This document shows positions 1 to 7,363 of a stretch of DNA of 15,635 nucleotides, piece by piece. The notes under the pieces were generated by a model. It was not told the DNA's origin. It worked only from the letters and a program-made list of their open reading frames with translations, and did not search any database. The position numbers were made by a program, and so were the translations under genes. How positions within the stretch are numbered: position 1 is the first letter of the stretch; the number at the start of each line of letters is the position of its first letter. The DNA is from PBB1 sp043749095 (lineage in GTDB: Bacteria > Pseudomonadota > Gammaproteobacteria > Burkholderiales > Burkholderiaceae_C), in the NCBI GenBank assembly GCA_043749095.1, contig JAYVEB010000087.1:1-15635 (forward strand). Reading direction: 5' to 3'.

Positions 1-83
1 ATGTGCTGGCTTCTTTGTTTTCGGGTTTCGAATGCACTGCTGGATGACTGGCAGTGCGCATGTGGTGACGCGCGGGCCGACGC
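1..83. other. Short non-coding left edge, downstream of the phosphoribosyltransferase gene
   Basis: This 83-base stretch lies beyond the stop codon of the last gene and runs to the window edge. I see no supported gene in it. It contains a 7-bp perfect inverted repeat, described separately, and a plus-strand T-rich run (positions 11-28) that becomes A-rich on the transcribed minus strand. The run therefore does not form the U-tract of a terminator for the upstream operon. Part of a further gene could begin outside the window. Confidence 0.5.
34..57 (-). terminator. Possible hairpin after the phosphoribosyltransferase gene, no U-tract
   Basis: GCACTGC (34-40) and GCAGTGC (51-57) form a perfect 7-bp inverted repeat around a 10-base loop, 26 bases beyond the stop codon of the phosphoribosyltransferase gene. 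On the minus strand the stem is followed by ATTCGAAACC, so the U-tract of a classical intrinsic terminator is missing. It may be an RNA-stabilising 3' hairpin or part of a Rho-dependent end. Chance occurrence is also possible. Confidence 0.3.
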
Positions 84-605
84 TCAGATCGCGAATTTCT
101 TCGCGAGCTTGTCCGGCCGCATGTCGTCGTATTCCTCGAACGGTTGATGGATCCACGGGCTCGTGGGCAGCAGTTCGACGTGGTAATCGGGCACATACGA
201 CGAGATGCCCTTGGTCCAGATCACCGCCGACCGCAACTCGCTGATCGATGGTATGCCGCGCAACCGATCGACCACCGCTCGCAGAGTCACACCGGTGTCG
301 GCCAAGTCGTCGACCAGCAGCACCCGGCCACCCAGTTCGCCTTGCGGCAGGGTGATGTAGGTCGCCATGTCGAGCCGACCTTGCAGCGTGCCTGCCGCGG
401 CTCGGTAGGAGCTGGTCGACATGATGCCCAGCGGCTTGTCGAACACCCGCGACAGTACGTCGCCCGGCCGCATGCCGCCACGGGCGAGGCAAAGAATCTG
501 ATCGAACTCCCAGCCTGACGCATCGATCTTCAGCGCCAGCCGCTCGATCAGCATGTGGTACTCGCCCCAGGACACATAAAGGTGCTTCCCGTCGTCGGTC
601 AGCAT
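84..605 (-). CDS. Type I phosphoribosyltransferase, purine-salvage type (Hpt/Gpt-like)
   Basis: The 173-residue protein has the type I phosphoribosyltransferase fold. An ARGG motif (residues 41-44) fits the diphosphate-binding loop. The PRPP-binding motif RVLLVDDLADTGVTL (94-108) contains the adjacent acidic pair. The segment SPWIHQPFEEYD (149-160) resembles the C-terminal W...P.E signature of bacterial xanthine/hypoxanthine phosphoribosyltransferase-like proteins (COG2236 type). The family transfers phosphoribose from PRPP to a purine base in the cytoplasm. The exact base cannot be read from the sequence. I chose the ATG at 605 rather than the upstream in-frame start at 773, because the earlier codons overlap purA and show no family similarity. 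A purine-rich AAAGGGGGCGGGC precedes this ATG. The gene sits 43 bases after purA, so it is probably co-transcribed and linked to purine nucleotide supply. Confidence 0.87.
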   Translation of the reverse strand: MLTDDGKHLYVSWGEYHMLIERLALKIDASGWEFDQILCLARGGMRPGDVLSRVFDKPLGIMSTSSYRAAAGTLQGRLDMATYITLPQGELGGRVLLVDDLADTGVTLRAVVDRLRGIPSISELRSAVIWTKGISSYVPDYHVELLPTSPWIHQPFEEYDDMRPDKLAKKFAI

Positions 606-648
606 GCCCGCCCCCTTTGACCTACCGGCGGCATCATCGCTGTCGCAG

Positions 649-1998
649 TCATGCCGTGCCCGCCTGGTACGGATGGCGCAGCAAGATGGTGTGATCCCGG
701 TCGGGGCCGGTGGACACCATGTCGATCGGCGCACCGATGAAGGCCTGCACGCGCTCCAGGTAGCGACGGGCATTCAACGGCAAGGCGTCCCACTGGGTGA
801 CACCGGCGGTGGTTTCCGTCCATCCCGGAAAGGTGTCGTAGATCGGCACGCAGTCGGTGATGTCGTCCGCATCGAGCGGCAGGATGTCGATGCGCCGGCC
901 ATGCAGTTCATAGCCGACGCAGACCTTGATCTCGGCCAACCCGTCGAGCACGTCGAGCTTGGTGATGCACAGGCCCGAAATACCGTTGATGATGATCGAT
1001 CGCTTCAAGGCCGCCGCGTCCAGCCAGCCGCAGCGCCGTGGTCGGCCGGTCACCGTGCCGCGTTCCTGGCCGACGGTGGACAGGTGGTGGCCGACGGTGC
1101 CAGGCACGTCCATCGGCAGCTCCGTCGGGAAGGGTCCGCTGCCCACGCGCGTGGTGTAAGCCTTGGTGATGCCGAGGATGTAGTGCAGCAGATCCGGCCC
1201 CACTCCGGCGCCGGCCGACGCGTTGCCGGACACGCAGTTGCTGGAGGTCACATACGGGTAGGTGCCGTGGTCGATGTCGAGCAGCGAGCCTTGCGCGCCT
1301 TCAAACAGCAGGTTGGCGCCGGCCGCATGAGCAGTGTGCAGCGCATAACCGACGTCGGCCATCATCGGCTTGATCTGTTCGGCGAGCGACATCGCCAGGT
1401 CGTAGATCGGCTGGAATTCCAGCGGCTTCGACTTCAGGTAGCCCGACAGCGCGACGTTGTGCAGGTCGAGCAATTCATGCAGCTTCTTCGCGAAACGCTG
1501 TGGATGCTTCAGATCCTGTACGCGCAGCGCGCGGCGTGCCACCTTGTCTTCATAGGCAGGGCCGATGCCCTTGCCGGTGGTGCCGATCTTGCCCGCGCCG
1601 CTGGTCTCGCGCAGCGCTTCACGCGCCTTGTCGACCTCGACGTGGAACGGCAGGATCAGCGGACACGATTCGCTGATGAAGAGACGCGAACGAACATCGA
1701 GGCCGATCACCTCCAGGCGCTCGATTTCAAGCAGCAGATGCGACGGATCGACGACCACGCCGTTGCCGATGTAGCAGGCCACGCCATCGCGCATGATGCC
1801 CGATGGGATCAGCTGCAAGGCCGTCTTCACGCCCTTGATGACCAGCGTGTGCCCGGCGTTGTGGCCGCCCTGGAAGCGCACCACGCCTTGTGCATGGTCG
1901 GTCAGCCAGTCGACGACCTTGCCCTTGCCTTCATCGCCCCACTGGGTGCCGATGACGACCACGTTGCGTCCGGACGCACCGGCTTGAGATTCACGCAT
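649..1998 (-). CDS. purA: Adenylosuccinate synthetase
   Basis: PurA joins IMP and aspartate, using GTP, to give adenylosuccinate, the first committed step from IMP to AMP in the cytoplasm. The 449-residue product carries the full set of family motifs. These are the P-loop-like GDEGKGK (21-27) with its catalytic Asp, GHNAGHT (45-51) with the catalytic His, GTTGKGIGPAYEDK (139-152), TGRPRRCGW (317-325), the guanine-recognition ITKLDVLD (345-352) and STGPDRDHTI (429-438). The length is slightly above the roughly 430 residues of E. coli PurA, mostly through about nine extra N-terminal residues. The ATG at 1998 is the only ATG before the conserved NVVVIGTQW. Its ribosome binding site is weak (GGAC about 9 bases upstream). 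A terminator-like hairpin lies just before the gene, after hisZ. Confidence 0.98.
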   Translation of the reverse strand: MRESQAGASGRNVVVIGTQWGDEGKGKVVDWLTDHAQGVVRFQGGHNAGHTLVIKGVKTALQLIPSGIMRDGVACYIGNGVVVDPSHLLLEIERLEVIGLDVRSRLFISESCPLILPFHVEVDKAREALRETSGAGKIGTTGKGIGPAYEDKVARRALRVQDLKHPQRFAKKLHELLDLHNVALSGYLKSKPLEFQPIYDLAMSLAEQIKPMMADVGYALHTAHAAGANLLFEGAQGSLLDIDHGTYPYVTSSNCVSGNASAGAGVGPDLLHYILGITKAYTTRVGSGPFPTELPMDVPGTVGHHLSTVGQERGTVTGRPRRCGWLDAAALKRSIIINGISGLCITKLDVLDGLAEIKVCVGYELHGRRIDILPLDADDITDCVPIYDTFPGWTETTAGVTQWDALPLNARRYLERVQAFIGAPIDMVSTGPDRDHTILLRHPYQAGTA

Positions 1999-2013
1999 GT
2001 CTTGAAAGTCCAG

Positions 2014-2040
2014 AAAAAGAAAACGGCACGGTCACGCCGT
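2014..2040 (-). terminator. Intrinsic terminator-like hairpin with U-tract between hisZ and purA
   Basis: Read on the minus strand, ACGGC (2040-2036) and GCCGT (2027-2023) form a 5-bp GC-rich stem, extendable by G-U pairs. It is followed directly by TTTCTTTTTC (2022-2013). It begins 12 bases after the hisZ stop codon and ends about 15 bases before the purA start. This is the shape of a Rho-independent terminator. Its position suggests either that hisZ ends one transcript and purA has its own promoter further up, or that it attenuates read-through into purA. An alternative fold (ACGG with CCGT) competes with the stem. Confidence 0.5.
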
Positions 2041-2052
2041 CCGCACAATCAT

Positions 2053-3219
2053 TCATAAGGTCCGCACAGTCCAGTCGCCGCCTTGCGACACCAGTTCCCG
2101 GGCGCATTCGAAGCCCTCGCCTTCGATGTCGTGGCCGGGCAGCAGGCAGATGACCGACTCGCCTTGCTGGCGTAACCTTCGAACGGCTGCACGCAAGGAA
2201 GGCTCCTCCGACCATGGCGCACGAATCGCGGCGGGTGGCCGGCCCACAGGAGCCTGCTCGGCGAGCTCCTTCAGGTCGACCACGCTGAAGCCGACCGCCG
2301 GACGGCTGCGACCGAACACCGCCCCCACCTCGTCGTACCGACCACCGCGCAGCAGCGCATCGCAGGAGCCTGACGCGTAGACGGCAAAGCGTGCGCCGCT
2401 GTAATACGCATAGCCACCGACATCGGCCAGGTCGTAGCCGACCCGCACTTCAGGATAGGCCTCCCGGACATGGCGTCCGAGCCGACGCAAATCGTGCAAT
2501 GCCTCGGTGATCGCAGCACGTTGGGGCAGGTGCGCCTCGGCCAGCGTCAGCACCTCGTCGTCGCCGTACATGCGCAGCAGCCACTGCAAGCCGGCTCGTA
2601 CTCCGGGCGGCAGGCCGCTGGTGAGGCGGTCCAGCTCGGCTCCATCCTTGGCGGCCAATGCATCGACCACCGCATGGATGTGATGCACATCGATCGCCGC
2701 GCCTGCCAGCAAGCCGCGCACGATGCGGGCGTCGCTCATGTCGAGCGTCGGCGACTGCAGCCCGACGGCCTTCGCGCAATCGAGGGCCAAATCGATAACC
2801 TCCAGGTCGGCTTCCAAGCCGGAATGGCCGAAGATCTCCGCGCCGAACTGCAACGGTTCGCGCGTGCCGTGCAGGCCTGAGGGCAAGGTGTGCAGCAACG
2901 GGCCGCAGTAGCACAGCCGGGTGACGCCTTCACGATTGAGCAGATGGGCATCGATGCGCGCGACCTGCGGTGTGCTGTCGGCTCGCATGCCGACGGTGCG
3001 ACCGCTGAGTTGGTCGACCAGCTTGAACGTGCGCAGATCGAGTTCGCGTCCAGTGCCGCTCAACAGCGACTCAAGATGCTCGACCAACGGCGGAATCACC
3101 AATTCGTACCCGTAACCGCCGGCCACGTCGAGCAAGGTGCGGCGCATGCGCTCGACCTGCCGTGCCTGTGCGGGCAGAACGTCAGCGATGTGCTCTGGCA
3201 GCAGCCAAGCAGACACCAT
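2053..3219 (-). CDS. hisZ: ATP phosphoribosyltransferase regulatory subunit HisZ
   Basis: HisZ is a catalytically inactive paralogue of histidyl-tRNA synthetase. It pairs with the short form of HisG to make an active, histidine-sensitive ATP phosphoribosyltransferase, the first enzyme of histidine synthesis. The 388-residue product has the class II synthetase core, including RADSTPQVARI (79-89), and GGYAYYSGARFAVYASG (268-284) followed by LLRGGRYDEVGAVFGRSRP (289-307). It has no HisRS anticodon-binding domain. Where HisRS has RG(L/M)DYYN with its catalytic Arg, this protein has DLADVGGYAYY, so that Arg is missing as expected for HisZ. I chose the ATG at 3219 because the 40 residues encoded upstream are low-complexity and unlike the family. 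GGTGG lies a few bases before it. The partner hisG is not in this window. Confidence 0.95.
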   Translation of the reverse strand: MVSAWLLPEHIADVLPAQARQVERMRRTLLDVAGGYGYELVIPPLVEHLESLLSGTGRELDLRTFKLVDQLSGRTVGMRADSTPQVARIDAHLLNREGVTRLCYCGPLLHTLPSGLHGTREPLQFGAEIFGHSGLEADLEVIDLALDCAKAVGLQSPTLDMSDARIVRGLLAGAAIDVHHIHAVVDALAAKDGAELDRLTSGLPPGVRAGLQWLLRMYGDDEVLTLAEAHLPQRAAITEALHDLRRLGRHVREAYPEVRVGYDLADVGGYAYYSGARFAVYASGSCDALLRGGRYDEVGAVFGRSRPAVGFSVVDLKELAEQAPVGRPPAAIRAPWSEEPSLRAAVRRLRQQGESVICLLPGHDIEGEGFECARELVSQGGDWTVRTL

Positions 3220-3247
3220 GTCAATCCACCACCCTGTTAAAACGCAG

Positions 3248-3253
3248 ATTGTA
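3248..3253 (-). promoter_or_regulatory. Possible -10 element for hisZ
   Basis: The minus strand reads TACAAT here, one mismatch from the sigma-70 consensus TATAAT, 28 bases before the hisZ start codon. It lies in the 82-base gap between the DUF2065 gene and hisZ. I see no convincing -35 hexamer 16-18 bases upstream (the region is GAGCGCATC-like), so support rests on the -10 match and on the position. Confidence 0.35.
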
Positions 3254-3277
3254 GGCGGGCCCGTTTGATGCGCTCGC

Positions 3278-3297
3278 GCGCCGGACGCCTTCGGCGC
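3278..3297 (-). terminator. GC-rich hairpin after the DUF2065 gene
   Basis: GCGCCG and CGGCGC (3292-3297 and 3278-3283) form a perfect 6-bp inverted repeat around an 8-base loop, 4 bases beyond the stop codon of the DUF2065 gene. No U-tract follows on the minus strand. It could mark the 3' end of the hfl transcript or stabilise the RNA. High GC content makes chance hairpins common, so confidence is low. Confidence 0.3.
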
Positions 3298-3301
3298 TGA
3301 G

Positions 3302-3508
3302 TCAGTCGAAGACGATGAGCAGGATCGAGCAACCGACAACCAAGGCCGTCAGCCCGAGAAACCGCAGTTGCCCATCAGTCAGCTTCGCGGCCTGTGCGAA
3401 CAAGGCTCGCCACTGTTGCGGGCTCAGGAAGGGCAGCAATCCTTCCAGCACCAGCATCAAGCCGAACGCCAGCAGCAGTGCATTCCAAAAATCACCGGCG
3501 TCGATCAC
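3302..3508 (-). CDS. yjeT: DUF2065 (YjeT-like) small inner-membrane protein
   Basis: This 68-residue protein has two predicted membrane helices (about residues 7-27 and 48-66), joined by a loop with FLSPQQWR (27-34). The pattern GLMLVLEGLLPFLSP followed by R.LGL matches the DUF2065 family, whose E. coli member YjeT lies in the same place after hflC. The function of the family is not established. The start codon is a GTG at 3508 that overlaps the hflC stop codon as GTGA (3505-3508), which implies translational coupling to hflC. The constant linkage suggests, without proof, a role with the HflK-HflC-FtsH complex. No other start codon gives a better protein. Confidence 0.88.
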   Translation of the reverse strand: MIDAGDFWNALLLAFGLMLVLEGLLPFLSPQQWRALFAQAAKLTDGQLRFLGLTALVVGCSILLIVFD

Positions 3509-4395
3509 TTCTTGCCGGACGGGGGGCCCCCGATGTTGCCGCGCATCGCATTGAAGAACTCGCTTGACGGGTCAAGCACCATCACGTCGTTCTTGCTGCG
3601 AAAGCTGGTTCGGTAGGCTTCGAGACTGCGATAGAACTGCGCGAACTGCGGGTCGCGGCCGAATGCATCGGCGTACAGCGTCGACGCCTTCGCATCGCCC
3701 TCGCCCTTGACCTTCTGCGCGTCGCGATAGGCCTCGGCGACGATTACCTCGCGCTGGCGGTCAGCATCGGCGCGGATTTTCTCGGCATCGGCCGCACCAG
3801 TCGACCGCAATTCGTTGGCAACGCGCTTGCGCTCGGATTCCATGCGGCGGTACACCGAATCGGTGATGTTCGCCGAGAAATCGACGCGCTTGATGCGCAC
3901 ATCGACGATGTCGATGCCGAACGATTTGGCTTCCTCGATCAGCCGGGTGCGCACGCCCTGCATCACCCGGTCACGGTCGGTGGCCAGCATCGCCTGCACG
4001 GTGCGCTTGGTGACCTCCTCGTTGAACGCGGCCTGCACGATCGGGCTCAGGCGGCTTTCGACATTGCGCATGTCGACACCGTTGTTGCGGATGAACTGGC
4101 GCGCATCCGTCACCCGCCACTTGACCAGCCAGTCGATCACCAGACTCTTTTTCTCTGCGGTGAAGATCGGCCGCGTCTCCGGGCTGTCGAGCGTTTGGGT
4201 GCGCCGGTCGAGGAAAACCACGTTTTGGAACGGTGGAGGCAACTTGAACTTCAGCCCAGGCTCGGTGACGACTTCCTTGATTTCACCGAGCGCGTAAATC
4301 ACGGCGAATTGCCGTTGATCGACGATGAACAAGGTGGAGAACGCGACAAACAACGCGATCAACGCGCCGACGACATAGATACCGATGCGATTCAT
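3505..4395 (-). CDS. hflC: HflC, SPFH-domain modulator of the FtsH protease
   Basis: HflC, with HflK, forms a large membrane-anchored cage around the FtsH protease on the periplasmic face of the inner membrane and modulates turnover of membrane proteins. The 296-residue product starts with a signal-anchor helix (about 5-25). It continues with the Band 7/SPFH domain (from VDQRQFAVIYALGEIKEVV, about 25-190), then a charged, Ala/Glu-rich coiled-coil stretch (about 185-235), and ends with a Gly/Pro/Lys-rich tail. The typical AEAYRDAQKVKGEGDAKA segment (220-237) is intact. The ATG at 4395 follows hflK by 18 bases and has GGAG (4402-4405) at good spacing. The stop codon overlaps the DUF2065 start. 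Length is close to that of E. coli HflC (334), with a shorter C-terminal part. Confidence 0.97.
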   Translation of the reverse strand: MNRIGIYVVGALIALFVAFSTLFIVDQRQFAVIYALGEIKEVVTEPGLKFKLPPPFQNVVFLDRRTQTLDSPETRPIFTAEKKSLVIDWLVKWRVTDARQFIRNNGVDMRNVESRLSPIVQAAFNEEVTKRTVQAMLATDRDRVMQGVRTRLIEEAKSFGIDIVDVRIKRVDFSANITDSVYRRMESERKRVANELRSTGAADAEKIRADADRQREVIVAEAYRDAQKVKGEGDAKASTLYADAFGRDPQFAQFYRSLEAYRTSFRSKNDVMVLDPSSEFFNAMRGNIGGPPSGKK

Positions 4396-4413
4396 GGTGG
4401 ACTCCGTCCGGAT

Positions 4414-5753
4414 TCAGCGACCGTCGCGGTCGCGGCCGCGTTGACCATCGCGCGAGCGCACATCAGGCGACCCGGGCACCGTCGGGGTCGCGGCGTTGGC
4501 GTCGGCCGTTGCCATGGCGGCTCCCGCTGCGGGCGCGGAGGCTGCGCTGGCTTGCTGGATCAGCTTGTCGAGCGGCAGATACAGCAGATTCGAGTTGCTG
4601 CGGCTGTCGACATAGACCTTGCTGACGTTGGAATAGACCTCCTTCATCGTGTCGATGTAGAGCCGATCGCGGGTCACCGCGGGCGCTTTCTTGTATTCAA
4701 TCAGCACGCTTGAAAAGCGCTGCGCGTCGCCCTCGGCCTGTGCGACCACCCGCGACTTGTAGCCTTCGGATTCCTCGCGCAGGCGCGCGGCGGTGCCCTG
4801 CGCCTTCGGAATCACATCGTTGGCGTAGGCCTGGCCCTCGTTCTTCAAGCGCTCGCGGTCGGCACCTGCCTTGAAGGCGTCGTCAAACGCTGCCTGCACC
4901 TGCTCGGGCGCCTGCACGTTCTGCACATTGACATTGACGACGAGAATGCCGGTGTTGAGCCGATCGGTCTGCGTCTGGATCGACTTGACCAGCTCGCTGG
5001 CGATGGCGTCGCGCTGCTCGTAGAGCACCGAGTCCATCGTGCTCTTGCCAACGATCTCGCGCACCGCGGATTCCGCTGCCTGCACGACCGCATCGTCAGG
5101 GTTACGGTTCTCGAACAGGTAGGCGCGGGAGTCCTTGAGCCGATACTGAACGGTGAAGCGAATGTCGACGATGTTCTCATCCTGGGTGAGCATCGACGAA
5201 TCACGCAGCCCAGTCGATTGAACCACCGCGTTGCGCCCCACCTCGATCGACCGCAGCTGGGTTACTGGCACCGTCTCGTGGGCCTGGAACGGGTACGGCA
5301 TGCGCCACTGGAAGCCGGCGTCTGCCGTGTGGCTGTACTTGCCGAACGAGGTCACGACCGCCTGCTGACCTTCCTGCACAATGAAAAAGCCACTGCCCAG
5401 CCACAGCAAGGCGGCCACGCCGGCTACCAGGCCGACGCCGATGCCGGCGCTTTTCATGTCCGGCTGAAAATTGCCGCCGTCACCCGGGCTCGGCGTGCGT
5501 GAGCCACCGCCCTTGCCCCCGAACAGGCCACTGAGCTTCTTGTTGAAGTCACGCCACAGTTCGTCGAGGTCGGGCGGGCCGTCGCCCTTGTTCAGGTAGG
5601 GCTCGGACAGACCGGATGGCAATGTGCTGCGCCGAACGGGCAGCAGCGCGGTCAGGCGGGCCACCACGCCAAACCACAATGCCTTGGCACTGTGAGCGAG
5701 AGCACGCCAAGGCAAAACGGGACGGCCCGGGACTTCGTTGGGACGACTGATCT

Positions 5754-5757
<4 letters not shown>
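4414..5757 (-). CDS. hflK: HflK, SPFH-domain modulator of the FtsH protease
   Basis: HflK is the partner of HflC in the FtsH-regulating complex. The 447-residue product has a cytoplasmic N-terminal part that includes the family signature GPPDLDELWRDFNKKLSGLF (60-79). A Gly-rich linker follows, then one membrane helix (about 104-126), the SPFH domain (about 127-310) with TQDENIVDIRFTVQYR (191-206), a coiled-coil region (about 290-350) and an Ala-rich then Arg/Asp-rich tail (402-447). The ATG at 5757 overlaps the hflX stop codon as ATGA. I see no good ribosome binding site, so translation is probably coupled to hflX. The first roughly 50 residues, with a hydrophobic ALWFGVVARLTALLPV (26-41), are poorly conserved in the family and use more A/T-ending codons than the rest. 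A later GTG start near 5667 cannot be excluded. Confidence 0.95.
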
Positions 5758-7001
<1,244 letters not shown>

Positions 7002-7038
7002 AATGACGACACAGCCCCTCGGTGATCGTTGAGCGGCT

Positions 7039-7281
7039 TCACGCCGCCTCCGGGGTGTCTGGCGCGTGGAAATTCACCGCACGGCCCGGAACCACCGTGG
7101 AAATGGCGTGCTTGTAGACCATCTGGGTCACGGTGTTGCGCAGCAAGACGACGTACTGGTCGAATGACTCGATGTGCCCCTGCAGCTTGATGCCGTTGAC
7201 CAAGTAGATCGAGACCGGTACGTGCTCCTTGCGCAGCACGTTCAAGAAGGGGTCCTGCAGAAGCTGACCTTTATTGCTCAC
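7039..7281 (-). CDS. hfq: RNA chaperone Hfq
   Basis: Hfq is a hexameric Sm-like protein that pairs small regulatory RNAs with target mRNAs. The 80-residue product has Sm1 (about 19-50) and Sm2 with VYKHAISTVVP (55-65). Key RNA-contact residues are present. On the proximal face these are Q9, Q42, Y43 (Phe in E. coli), K57 and H58. On the distal face they include Y26 and K32. The rim patch is R17-K18-E19-H20, against RRER in E. coli. The C-terminal tail is only about 15 residues, against about 35 in E. coli. I chose the GTG at 7281, preceded by a strong GGAGGA and giving the standard SNKGQ start. The in-frame ATG at 7377 lies inside der. The order der-hfq-hflX replaces the enterobacterial miaA-hfq-hflX. 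Confidence 0.98.
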   Translation of the reverse strand: MSNKGQLLQDPFLNVLRKEHVPVSIYLVNGIKLQGHIESFDQYVVLLRNTVTQMVYKHAISTVVPGRAVNFHAPDTPEAA

Positions 7282-7363
7282 GATATCCTCCGTGTTGAAT
7301 GAATTGTCGGAAGAAACGTTAACACACGGCCCCGCCAGAGCCGACCCATCGGGGAAATCCCCT
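7282..7363 (-). other. 82-base der-hfq leader region
   Basis: This is the gap between der and hfq. Near its upstream end is GGGGAAATCCCC (7351-7362), a 4-bp stem with a 4-base loop, too short and without a U-tract to be called a terminator. The part next to hfq (about 7285-7325) is markedly richer in A/T than the surroundings, as expected of a promoter or an accessible leader. I cannot identify a convincing -35/-10 pair. hfq may therefore be read from its own promoter or as part of the der transcript. Confidence 0.4.
7286..7291 (-). promoter_or_regulatory. Strong ribosome binding site of hfq, fixes a GTG start
   Basis: The minus strand reads GGAGGA four bases before the GTG at 7281. It is one of the best Shine-Dalgarno matches in the window. 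It decides the hfq start, because no ATG is available at the position where homologues begin. Confidence 0.8.

Noticed and set aside
604..2058. 484-residue plus-strand open frame opposite purA
   Set aside because: It is an exact antisense shadow of purA. Its translation is rich in Arg, His, Gln and Asp with no recognisable domain, as expected when a high-GC gene is read backwards.
7351..7362. GGGGAAATCCCC as a terminator between der and hfq
   Set aside because: The stem is only 4 bp, and no U-tract follows it on the minus strand.
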